29,909 bases of DNA from DASYYE01 sp035946955 (GTDB lineage Bacteria; Actinomycetota; Actinomycetes; Streptosporangiales; Streptosporangiaceae). The notes beneath the pieces were generated by a model. The model worked only from the letters and a program-made list of their open reading frames with translations. It did no database searches and was not told where the DNA came from. The stretch spans positions 1 to 29,909 of the forward strand of contig DASYYE010000405.1 of the NCBI GenBank assembly GCA_035946955.1, written 5' to 3'. Shown here piece after piece: positions 1 through 8,183 of this stretch. Both the position numbers and the translations under genes were made by a program. Positions within the stretch are counted from its first letter, which is position 1; each line of letters starts with the position of its first letter.

Positions 1-129
1 GGCCGGTAGTACAGCAGGCGGCCATGGGGGAGGGCAACTGGTTTACCGGCGGAGGAGACCGGAGCCGTCACCCGATAACCAAGGGCTGGACTCACTCAGG
101 GCCACGGCGACGCGCTCATACAGCGGCAA

Positions 130-297
130 TGTTCCGGCGGCGTCGACCTCACCGATGGAACGACAACCCCCGGACCCTCCACCTGGCACAACAGCACCGA
201 GGAGATCCCCGGCCGACTCCTCGGCTACTGCCGCTCAACAAATAGCGAGCGCTCCAACCTGACAGGACACTGGCCGACGTTGGCCGCCAGGTCTTGA
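130..297 (+). pseudogene. Decayed C-terminal remnant of an IS630-type transposase
   Basis: Fragments of a transposase C-terminus can be read only by switching frames. One frame near 155-180 gives WNDNPRT. After an apparent one-base insertion near 178-180, another frame gives TWHNSTEEI and then LLGYCRSTN, stopping at TGA 295-297. From memory, IS630-family transposases end with a W-N-x-N-P-x-x-(F/Y)-x-W-x-K-T-x-E-E-I block followed by RYC and a short tail. No complete ORF, DDE catalytic residues or terminal inverted repeats are visible, and the upstream part is either outside the window or lost. It is a fossil lying beside the large operon. The assignment rests on short motifs and is tentative. 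Confidence 0.4.
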
Positions 298-603
298 TAG
301 GGCAGGGGTGAGCCCGTCCCACCGTGCGTCGGCGTTGCAGCGTTCACGCCCGGTGGGGCGGGCGGCGAGGTCTTCGACGTGGACCTGCCACCCCGCCCGT
401 AAGCGGCGAGATGGTCCAGGGGCATGTCCTTGGGGGAAGGTGGATGTGTCTTGCTGTGCGACTGTCGTTGAGAGACGCTGGCAGGAGGAGAGAGGGGCGG
501 GACTCGAAGAGCGGGCAGCACCTGCGCTTGGGCCTGGGTTCGCCGGCTGGGCGTAGGGGCGCCATGCCCCTCGGCGCGGATCCTCCTGCGGTGGAGTGGT
601 TGC
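298..603. other. Non-coding stretch upstream of the large operon
   Basis: About 300 bases without a credible gene. The open frames here are short, rich in Arg and Pro, and typical of GC-rich non-coding DNA. The promoter of the five-gene operon should lie here, but I see no clear -35/-10 pair. A GTGGAG Shine-Dalgarno-like run at 591-596 belongs to the start at 604. Confidence 0.5.
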
Positions 604-2136
604 ATGATAGATCCCACGCTAATCTTCAGCGGCCTTTGCCCAGATGGGTCGAGCTCCCAGTCATACGCCTCGAGCGGCCCGATCGGCACTGCGTTCGGTA
701 ACTATCTCGGGGTCTGCTACATGAGCCAGATGCAGCCTCAGACGTACGGGCTAGTCGATTTCATGATCTGGCCCGGATGGGGTGGCTGGGAGGCCCGTAG
801 CAACATTACCAACCTGTGGAAGTTCGACACTGGCGTCGCACTTGCCATGACCAATTCTGAATGGGCGCAATTCCCCTGGCGAACCGACATCCTGGACGCC
901 GACCTTGACGCCATCTACGAGATCAAGCCTGTCCGCAGCGCCGACGCCGGGCCGCCTCAGCTCGCTCGCTACCAGCAACAACTGCAACTGTGTGCCCCGA
1001 AAACGCCCGATGGGACACGCAACCGGAACTGGCAGGGCGGCGGCGCCGGTGACCCCTGGGACCCCCGGCCCTACACGCTTGTCATGGGCAGCGGAAGTGG
1101 CCGGATCTGCGCCATCTGCCCGTGGCTCGACCCGGACACCAAAGGACTGATCCTTTATGACATCGTCTGCTGCACTATCGGCGATGAACTGAACGCTGCC
1201 GCCTATTTGACAGCAACAAAACTGGCCCAGCTCCCAACTGAGCTCCAGAGCTTTCAGCCGACGATACAGAAGTGGATCGGCGACCAGCTCCCGCTGGCTC
1301 CTACGGGCAGCATGTACGTCGTTCTGATGCCCCGGAGGTTCTACGAAGCCTTCGTACTGATACCCCGGGCGATGAAGAGCGGGCATGTGCGGCAGGTGGA
1401 CCGCCTGCTTGAGGCCAGCTACGGCCCGCAGCCGGGCCCGGTCCTCACGGCGCTGGTGGTGGAGACCTGGGTCGCGGGTCATTTCCTGGCCGGCCCTGCC
1501 GCTGACATCCCGATGTGGGCTTCGGGCTGGATAACCACAGACGAACTCATCCGCCTGTACGAGAGACAGGCACTCGCGGGCCTGACTGGAGCCGCGGCCG
1601 TAGCCGTGGTCGCGGTTGCGGTGGCCGCGACAGACGGCGCAGCGCTGGCAGCCCTCCCGGAGGCGGCGGAAGTACCGGAGGTGCTGGAAGTCGCTGAAGA
1701 ACTCGAGGCCATCGAGACCGTCACGGCCCCACCTGAGACACCCGTCGGGTGGCCCGGAGAACCCGTGCCGGAGCCAGCAGGACCGAGCCTGTTCCAAGAC
1801 GGCGTCGGCGCCGGGGAGGCGCTGGAGGTTGGGCGGTCATTGCCGCCATGGGTGATCAACCCGCCCACGGCCGGCGCGGGGCCGACGGTCAATGCCGGGC
1901 TTGGCATGATCGGCGCCTTCCTGATCGGTGCGGTGACGCCAGACGCGCAGGCTGGCACGGGAGGTGCTGCGCCTGCGGGGACGGCTCTGATCGGGGCGGA
2001 TCGGGTGTTCCTGGTGCCGGCCGAACTGGTGACACCGGCTACCGGGACACTCGCGGTCGACCAGAAGGTGGACTTCGGCGGGGGAACCTACTACGTCGGC
2101 GGGTTCGTCACCGCGAGCCCGGCGGGTGGCCCTTAG
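604..2136 (+). CDS. 510-aa protein with PD-(D/E)xK nuclease-like motif and two hydrophobic segments (operon gene 1)
   Basis: I cannot name this protein. Residues 98-108 read DADLDAIYEIK. The acidic run before E106-x-K108, followed by Q119 and Y123-Q124 about 15 residues later, resembles the catalytic core of PD-(D/E)xK nuclease folds; many bacterial proteins carry a similar (V/I)YEIKP segment. An Ala/Val-rich hydrophobic stretch (about 324-342) is followed by an acidic Glu/Pro-rich linker (about 350-395). A second hydrophobic segment (about 432-446) precedes a beta-rich C-terminus ending YYVGGFV. There is no N-terminal signal peptide. The start is supported by GTGGAG 8 nt upstream. The first ~1 kb uses more A/T-ending codons than genes 3-5. 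The gene is followed 7 nt later by gene 2, so it is probably the first gene of the operon. It could be a nuclease effector or a structural protein; activity is inferred from the motif only. Confidence 0.75.
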   Translation: MIDPTLIFSGLCPDGSSSQSYASSGPIGTAFGNYLGVCYMSQMQPQTYGLVDFMIWPGWGGWEARSNITNLWKFDTGVALAMTNSEWAQFPWRTDILDADLDAIYEIKPVRSADAGPPQLARYQQQLQLCAPKTPDGTRNRNWQGGGAGDPWDPRPYTLVMGSGSGRICAICPWLDPDTKGLILYDIVCCTIGDELNAAAYLTATKLAQLPTELQSFQPTIQKWIGDQLPLAPTGSMYVVLMPRRFYEAFVLIPRAMKSGHVRQVDRLLEASYGPQPGPVLTALVVETWVAGHFLAGPAADIPMWASGWITTDELIRLYERQALAGLTGAAAVAVVAVAVAATDGAALAALPEAAEVPEVLEVAEELEAIETVTAPPETPVGWPGEPVPEPAGPSLFQDGVGAGEALEVGRSLPPWVINPPTAGAGPTVNAGLGMIGAFLIGAVTPDAQAGTGGAAPAGTALIGADRVFLVPAELVTPATGTLAVDQKVDFGGGTYYVGGFVTASPAGGP

Positions 2137-2143
2137 GTGCGCC

Positions 2144-5100
2144 GTGAGTGACCTGCTGAGCCTCTTCGCGGCAGAGCTGAAACGCCTCGTGTCGCCGCTC
2201 GCGCTCGCGGCGGACAACGACGTTGCCCGGGCGGCGTTGTTCGGTGCGCTTGGGTGGCGACTGGACTCACTGACCGGGTTCCCCGTCAACACGCTGGTGA
2301 CCACGCTGGGGACCATCGCAACCGATGTCGAGACGCTAGCCACCGCCGTGGCTACGCCCCCGCAGAGCCTGGCGGACATCACGGCCCTGACTGGCAAGAT
2401 CGGGCAGAACATCGACGCCATCCGGGCACTGTCGGACCTCGCCTCAGACCCGAACCTGGCAACTCCTCCAGCGGTCACGCAAGCCCTCGGTGCCCTTGGT
2501 GAGGACCTCCTGGATTTCCTGGTCGGCGAATACCTCTTCAGGTACCACCCGGTTGCCCTCCACGTGCTCGAACTGCTCACGCTCGGCACGCCACCCGACA
2601 TCAGCTCGCTGACGCCTGGCATCACCGGCAGCGGTACGCAGCCTGTGCTGCGCTATCCCACCGCAAGGGCAACGCTGAACCTAGGGCGGCTGTCAGCGTT
2701 GCTGACGGACCCAGTGGGCACGCTGCGCACCAGTTACCTCGGCGCGGGCTTGAGCACCCCCGATGACGCCCGCGCGGCCGCGAACCTCATCTTCAGCCGG
2801 GTGGCCCCGCTCCTCGCCGCGACCGGCGCGACCGTCACCGTCGGCATCAACCAGCCCGGAGCCCCTGCGGGGCTGGACCCACAGCGTGCGCTGAGCCTGC
2901 AATACCGGTCACCGGACAGCTCGGCGTCCACCGGCGTCGGTGCCCTGCTGCAAATCCTGGCACAAAGCGAAGGCGGACCCGGGCTCAGCGTCACCCCCTC
3001 AGGCGTTGTCAACGCGACATGGAACCTCCCGACCTGGACAGTTGACCTGACGGCGTCCGCGGCGATCGGCCAGTTCATAGTGGTGGCCTCCGGGGCAACG
3101 CTGCAGCAGGGCTCCGCCGCCGCGTCGCTCAGCCTCTCGGTGGAGTACCTCGCCGCGGACAACGTCCCCGCGGCGGTCATCGGAGTCCCGCTCGGAACCT
3201 CCCTGCAGATCGGCTCGGCCACGGTCACGGGCCAAGTCGCCACGTCCGCCAGCGGCCAGCAGGTCGGCGTCGAGTTGAAGCTGAGCAACTGCGTCGTCGC
3301 CCTGGCATCCGGCGACGGCGACGGCTTCCTCGCGACGGTCCTGCCAGCGGACGGGCTGACCACCAGTTTCAGCCTGGACCTCGGCTGGGCGACGAACCGT
3401 GGCGTCTACCTGGGGCCTGGCACGGGCCTCAGCTGCACTGTCCCGGTCAATACCCTGGCCGCCGGGTTCCTCCTCATCGACAGCCTGGACCTGGCGATCA
3501 CACCTGGGACCGGCGGCTCCGTTGGCGTGGTTGCCGCCATGACCGGCGGGCTCACACTCGGGCCCTTCGCCGTCACCGTGAGTCAGGTCGGCATCGAGGC
3601 GCAGGTGTCCTTCCCTCCGGGGAGCGGCAACCTCGGGGTCGCCAACCTCGACAAGCTCGGCTTCAAGCCGCCGGATGGCCTGGGGCTCGCACTCGATGCG
3701 GCGCCGGTGTCCGGCGCGGGTTTCGTCGCCTACGACGAGGTCAACGCGCGGTATCTGGGCGCGCTGGCGCTCAGCATCGGTGACGTCGGGATCTCTGCGG
3801 TCGGCGTCCTGGACACCAGGCTGCCTGGCGGCGCACCGGGGTACTCGCTGATCATCGTGGCCTCGGCAGGCTTCCCGCCGGTCGAGCTTGGGTTCGGGTT
3901 CTCGCTGGTGGGCATCGGTGGCCTGGTCGGCGTGAACCGCACCACGGATGTGCCGTCGTTGCAGGCGCTGGCCCGGGCGGGCACGCTCGACAGCCTGTTG
4001 TTCCCGGCTGACCTCGCGCACCGGGCGCCGCAGGTGGCGGCGAGCCTGGAGCAGGTGTTCCCCGCGGAGCAGGGGCATTTCATCGTCGGCCCCGCGGCGC
4101 GGGTCGAGTGGGGCACCACCGGCATCATCGACGCCGAGGTCGGCGTGTTCATCGAGTTGACCGACAGCGGCGGCGGCCTCACGCTGCTGCGCGTAGCGCT
4201 GCTCGGCTGGGTCCACTTGACCCTGCCGGACGCCGTGGACACGGTGGCGGACCTGACGCTGGACGTGCTCGGCGTGGCCGACCTCACGGCCAAGACCCTC
4301 AGCCTGGACGCAGGGCTGCGGAACTCCTCGATCGCGGGATTCCCGCTGACCGGGCAGGCCGCGCTGCGGGCCTCCTGGGGCACCAGCCCGTCGTTCGTGC
4401 TGGCCGTCGGCGGGTTTAACCCGCATTTCGCCGTGCCGGCGGGTTTCCCGGCGCTGCAACGGCTGTCGCTGTCGATCGGCGGCAACGACCCGCGCCTGCG
4501 GCTGTCCGCCTACCTCGCGCTGACCTCCAACACGGTGCAGTTCGGCTGCTCGGCCGACCTGTACGCGTCGGCGGGACCGGCGGCGGTGTCCGCGTCGCTG
4601 AAGTTCGACGCCCTCATCCAGCTCAAGCCGTTCGGGCTGGCCGTGGACCTGACGACCGCCGCCACCGTGCTCCTGGGCGGCAGCCCGGTGCTGTCGGTCG
4701 GCCTTGACCTGCACGTCAGCGGCCCCGAACCGTGGGTCGTGACCGGATCGGCGAGCTTCCAGATCTTCCTCTGCAGCTTTACGGTGCCCATCGCCATCAC
4801 CGTCGGGCCGCAGCCACCGCCGCAGCCACCGCAGACCGTGGACCTGGACGGCAACCTGACAACGGCGCTCGGCAAACTCCAGAGCTGGCAGACCGGGCCG
4901 CCGGCCGGGCGGGGGGTAGTGACCGTACGCGGCCAGAACGGCGCAAGCACCGCCGTCCACCCGCTCGCGACACTGACCGTGCGGCAGAGCGCGGTCCCGC
5001 TGGAGCAGCGCATCGAGCGTTACGGCCCGGACCTGCTCGACCAGCCGTGCACCTACCAGATCACCGCCGCCACGGTCCAGGTCACCGGGGGAGTGGCTGG

Positions 5101-5677
5101 CGGGACGGCACCGCCAGCCACCGACGTCACCGACTTCTTCGCGCCAGCTCAGTTCCTGACCATGACCGACGCGCAGAAGCTCTCCGCGCCGCCGTTCGAG
5201 CCGATGGCGGCCGGCCTCACGCTCGGGTCGGCGGCGCTGACGCTGCCACAGAGGGGGACGGCGGCCACCGTGGTCGACACACACTGCCCGCTGACGTGGG
5301 ACATGGTCCTGGCCGACAGCCCCGACCCGACGACGGCCGCGGCCTCCGCCGTGCCCGCGGCGGCTGCGCCGGCCAGTCCCGTGACGCTCCCGGACGCGCT
5401 GCTGGCCGCCCAGTTGCCGGGCGCGGCGGCAGCGGTCAACGGGGCGCTCGGCCGCGGTCAGGCCCGCTACGCCGCGCCGGGCAGCGGGATCGCCGTGAAG
5501 CCGCCGACCTACGCGGTCGTCGGCATGGGCCTCACCGCGCCCGGCGCCACCCCGGTGCTCACCATGGAGGTGCCCAGCGCCGCCGCCGCGGCCGGCTCCC
5601 TGCCAGCGGGCGCGGCGGCCGGCCAGGCCGGGCAGGTGGTCTACACCTCGGAGGTGCCGGGTTCATGGGCACTCTGA
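2144..5677 (+). CDS. DUF6603-like large beta-rich protein (operon gene 2)
   Basis: A protein of about 1,177 aa, rich in Gly, Ala, Leu and Val, with alternating beta-type patterns and no signal peptide or membrane helix. The segment at about 586-626 (GIGGLVGVNRT, then GTLDSLLFPADL) and the block at about 644-672 (GHFIVGPAARVEWGT) match what I remember of DUF6603 proteins, which are large bacterial and fungal proteins of unknown function. Near the C-terminus, VRQSAVPLEQRIERYG and FFAPAQFLTMTDAQKLS fit the same family. GTG 2144 is preferred, 7 nt after the gene 1 stop, with a weak AGGTG before it. GTG 2126 is an in-frame alternative that would overlap gene 1. The 3' end overlaps the gene 3 start by 13 nt, which suggests translational coupling. 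The function is unknown. Confidence 0.85.
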   Translation: MSDLLSLFAAELKRLVSPLALAADNDVARAALFGALGWRLDSLTGFPVNTLVTTLGTIATDVETLATAVATPPQSLADITALTGKIGQNIDAIRALSDLASDPNLATPPAVTQALGALGEDLLDFLVGEYLFRYHPVALHVLELLTLGTPPDISSLTPGITGSGTQPVLRYPTARATLNLGRLSALLTDPVGTLRTSYLGAGLSTPDDARAAANLIFSRVAPLLAATGATVTVGINQPGAPAGLDPQRALSLQYRSPDSSASTGVGALLQILAQSEGGPGLSVTPSGVVNATWNLPTWTVDLTASAAIGQFIVVASGATLQQGSAAASLSLSVEYLAADNVPAAVIGVPLGTSLQIGSATVTGQVATSASGQQVGVELKLSNCVVALASGDGDGFLATVLPADGLTTSFSLDLGWATNRGVYLGPGTGLSCTVPVNTLAAGFLLIDSLDLAITPGTGGSVGVVAAMTGGLTLGPFAVTVSQVGIEAQVSFPPGSGNLGVANLDKLGFKPPDGLGLALDAAPVSGAGFVAYDEVNARYLGALALSIGDVGISAVGVLDTRLPGGAPGYSLIIVASAGFPPVELGFGFSLVGIGGLVGVNRTTDVPSLQALARAGTLDSLLFPADLAHRAPQVAASLEQVFPAEQGHFIVGPAARVEWGTTGIIDAEVGVFIELTDSGGGLTLLRVALLGWVHLTLPDAVDTVADLTLDVLGVADLTAKTLSLDAGLRNSSIAGFPLTGQAALRASWGTSPSFVLAVGGFNPHFAVPAGFPALQRLSLSIGGNDPRLRLSAYLALTSNTVQFGCSADLYASAGPAAVSASLKFDALIQLKPFGLAVDLTTAATVLLGGSPVLSVGLDLHVSGPEPWVVTGSASFQIFLCSFTVPIAITVGPQPPPQPPQTVDLDGNLTTALGKLQSWQTGPPAGRGVVTVRGQNGASTAVHPLATLTVRQSAVPLEQRIERYGPDLLDQPCTYQITAATVQVTGGVAGGTAPPATDVTDFFAPAQFLTMTDAQKLSAPPFEPMAAGLTLGSAALTLPQRGTAATVVDTHCPLTWDMVLADSPDPTTAAASAVPAAAAPASPVTLPDALLAAQLPGAAAAVNGALGRGQARYAAPGSGIAVKPPTYAVVGMGLTAPGATPVLTMEVPSAAAAAGSLPAGAAAGQAGQVVYTSEVPGSWAL

Positions 5678-8181
5678 CCTTCCTGCCGTGGGCGCGGGCG
5701 GGTGCCGGCGCCGCGGTGAACGCCGCCGCCGCCACCATGGGCCCCAGCCGGCTGGCGTTCACCGCCGACCTGACGGTGACCAAGACGCCCGACACCGGGA
5801 CACCCAGCACGCTGCCCGTGGGCGTCAGCATGCAGATGCTCGGGCCCGGTGACGTCCTCGGCTTCGCACCCGGGCAGGTCATCCGCACCGAGCCAGCGGA
5901 CGGCGCGACCGGCGTGGAACCGGCCCTGTTCCCAGCGGTGGAGTTCAGCGAGCTGACGCTGCCGTGGCTGTTCACCCCGGCGCCGGAGAACGCTGGCTGG
6001 CCCGGTGCCCCGGCGCCCCCGCCGGGCAGCCACCGCCTGCTGCCCTGGGTCTGCCTGGTCGTGGTCCCCGACAAGGACGGCATCACACTCGACACGTCCA
6101 AGAGGACGCTGACCATCGCAGCACCGGCCGATGCGCGGCAGGAGCTGCCGGACCTCAGCGAGGCATGGGCGTGGGCGCATGTGCAGTACGCAGGCAACCT
6201 CGAGGCCGACGCGGCGGGGTCAAGCGGCCAGCCCGCGAGTGCGGCGCTCGTAGCGGGCACCCTGGCGGGCAGCGCCGGCGCGGGCCTGTCCCGCCTGCTG
6301 AGCCCCAGGCAGCTCGTACCAGACATGCGCTACTTCGGCTGCGTGGTCCCCACGTTCATGGCGGGGCGCGTTGCTGGCCTGGGCGGCAGCCCCGGCCCGG
6401 CGGCCGGGCCGGCCTGGGACGTCAGCCCCGCCGGGGAGGCCAGCCTCACCCTGCCGGTCTATTTCAGCTTCACCTTCACGACCGGCGTCGGCGGCGACTT
6501 CCTCTCCCTCGCACAACAGCTCGCGCACCCGCCCCAGGTGCCCGCCGCCCCTGGCACCGGCCTCGGCTCGCGCACCCTCACGGTCAGCGTCCCGGCCACC
6601 GCGACCACGCCCGCCACCACCGTTCCGCTGACCATGGCGGGCATGCTGGAGCCCATCAACGCGGTCCAGCCGGCCGACCCGTCAACCTTCGCGACGGTGC
6701 AGCAGTGGCTGCAGGCCGAGCTCACCCCCACCGCGGGCACGTTGCCGCAACTGCGCCCCACTCTCTACGGCGCGCCGCAGGCCGGTATCAGCCCCGCCAG
6801 CCTGATGACCGGCTTCGGGCAGTTGCCCGCCTGGTTCACCACGCTGAACTGCGACCCGCGGCTGCGCGTCGCCGCCGCGCTGGGCAGACGGGTCGTGGCA
6901 GCGGAGCGCGAACCCCTGCTGGCCGCCGCCTGGGCCCAGGTCCAGCAGGCGCTCGAAGCCAACGCGCTGCTGGCCAAGGCCCAGCTCGCGCGCAGCGTCA
7001 CCAGCCGCCAGGCAGCCAAGCACCTGCCAGCGGACGACAGCCTGACCTTCCTCCAGACCACCTCGCCCCACTCCAGCCGCGTGCAGGCCACCGCGCCGAC
7101 GCCGGGGGGCGCGGTGGTCGGCAGCATCTGGAGCGTCGTCCGCGACCAGCAGGCCGACCCCAGGCTCGCGGCGGTGGCCTCCGCGGCGTACCGGCGGCTC
7201 GCACGCCCCCGTGGCCCGCATGCCCGTCACACCGCGGCCCCCGCCCCGCCGCAGGTACTGATTCCCGCCGCGCAGCTCACACCCGCATCCCCGGCGTTCG
7301 ACCCGGGGCAGACGGTCGCACACCGGGTCTTCGCCGAACGGGTCCTGCTCCCGCCGCCTGCGGCCACCGCCGCGCAGGCCACCGGCCAGGACGAGATGCG
7401 GGGGTTCGCGGCGCAGGTGAGCTACCCCTTCGGGATGGTCACGCCGCTGGAGCAGGTCAGCCTCGAAACGGTCCTGCCCGGCGCGGACACCATCCCACCC
7501 AACACCGCCCTGGTCCTGAAGAACAACCCGGCGCTGATCGCCGCCTACATGGTGGGCCTCAACACCGAGATCAGCCAGTTGCTGACCTGGCGTAGCGTCC
7601 CCGCCGACCCGCGGGCCACCCCGTTCACCTACTTCTGGGACCAGCGCGGGCAGGCCGCTGGCGGGCCGGACATCCAGCCCATAGCAGGCTGGCCGGGCAA
7701 CGCCGCCCTGTCCGCCCAGGTCGCCGCGAGCGCAGGCAGCGTCTTCCTGGCGGTGCGTGCCGACCTGCTGCGCCGTTATCCGAGCACCGCGGTGTTCGCA
7801 ACGCCGGCGCAGCCGGTGAGCGGTTCGGCCGGGCACACGATCACCCTCAGCGCTGCCAACATCATCCAGCCAGCGTTCACCGCCTCGCTGCCACCAGACC
7901 TCCACTTGTACGCCTTCCCAACCATCACCCCTGCCGAGGCGACCGGGGTCCCCGGGTACTTCTTCGTCTTCCAGCAGCAGGCCAGCGAGACCCGCTTCGG
8001 CACCGACCTCCTGACGAAAGCCAGCCTCGCTGCCCCGCCGGGCAACTACTGGACCGTCTCCTCGCTGGTACCGAAGGGCGCGGCGCCGCCAGCGGAGGCC
8101 GCCGCGGTCGCCGCCGCGGTCCTGATGCTGCCGGGCCTCGTGGCCATCCACGCACGACTGCTGCAACTGGCCGGAGGCTGA
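5665..8181 (+). CDS. 838-aa conserved protein of unknown function (operon gene 3)
   Basis: There is no signal peptide or TM helix. Several signatures recall a widespread family of large uncharacterised bacterial proteins: RLLPWVCLVVV (124-134), ELPDLSEAWAWAHVQ (160-174), YFGCVVPTFMAGRVAGLG (223-240) and a long block from N620 with NNPALIAAYMVGLN, then WR..P.DPR and FWDQRG. LLRRYP follows, and FFVFQQQASETRFGTD lies at about 766-781. I recall homologs reading 'GLNHE..RELLWREYP.D.R.T.F..FWD' and 'EqP.EpRFGLD', annotated only as hypothetical. ATG 5665 is chosen because GGAGG lies at 5650-5654 and because the frame further upstream is low-complexity Arg/Gly/Pro out-of-frame reading of gene 2. It overlaps the end of gene 2 by 13 nt, and gene 4 starts 2 nt after its stop. 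Confidence 0.85.
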   Translation: MGTLTFLPWARAGAGAAVNAAAATMGPSRLAFTADLTVTKTPDTGTPSTLPVGVSMQMLGPGDVLGFAPGQVIRTEPADGATGVEPALFPAVEFSELTLPWLFTPAPENAGWPGAPAPPPGSHRLLPWVCLVVVPDKDGITLDTSKRTLTIAAPADARQELPDLSEAWAWAHVQYAGNLEADAAGSSGQPASAALVAGTLAGSAGAGLSRLLSPRQLVPDMRYFGCVVPTFMAGRVAGLGGSPGPAAGPAWDVSPAGEASLTLPVYFSFTFTTGVGGDFLSLAQQLAHPPQVPAAPGTGLGSRTLTVSVPATATTPATTVPLTMAGMLEPINAVQPADPSTFATVQQWLQAELTPTAGTLPQLRPTLYGAPQAGISPASLMTGFGQLPAWFTTLNCDPRLRVAAALGRRVVAAEREPLLAAAWAQVQQALEANALLAKAQLARSVTSRQAAKHLPADDSLTFLQTTSPHSSRVQATAPTPGGAVVGSIWSVVRDQQADPRLAAVASAAYRRLARPRGPHARHTAAPAPPQVLIPAAQLTPASPAFDPGQTVAHRVFAERVLLPPPAATAAQATGQDEMRGFAAQVSYPFGMVTPLEQVSLETVLPGADTIPPNTALVLKNNPALIAAYMVGLNTEISQLLTWRSVPADPRATPFTYFWDQRGQAAGGPDIQPIAGWPGNAALSAQVAASAGSVFLAVRADLLRRYPSTAVFATPAQPVSGSAGHTITLSAANIIQPAFTASLPPDLHLYAFPTITPAEATGVPGYFFVFQQQASETRFGTDLLTKASLAAPPGNYWTVSSLVPKGAAPPAEAAAVAAAVLMLPGLVAIHARLLQLAGG

Positions 8182-8183
8182 CC

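Noticed and set aside
24..245. 73-aa ORF near the left edge
   Set aside because: Only the short WNDNPRT part makes sense, as one frame of a broken transposase. The rest is not protein-like.
2999..5284. 761-codon open frame on the minus strand
   Set aside because: It is antisense to gene 2, with a low-complexity Arg/Gly/Gln/Val-rich translation and no family motif. GC-rich coding DNA often leaves such frames open.
4732..5664. Upstream extension of gene 3 to a start at 4732
   Set aside because: It would overlap gene 2 by about 900 nt. The extra part is Arg/Gly/Pro-rich out-of-frame reading, and the ATG at 5665 has a good GGAGG.
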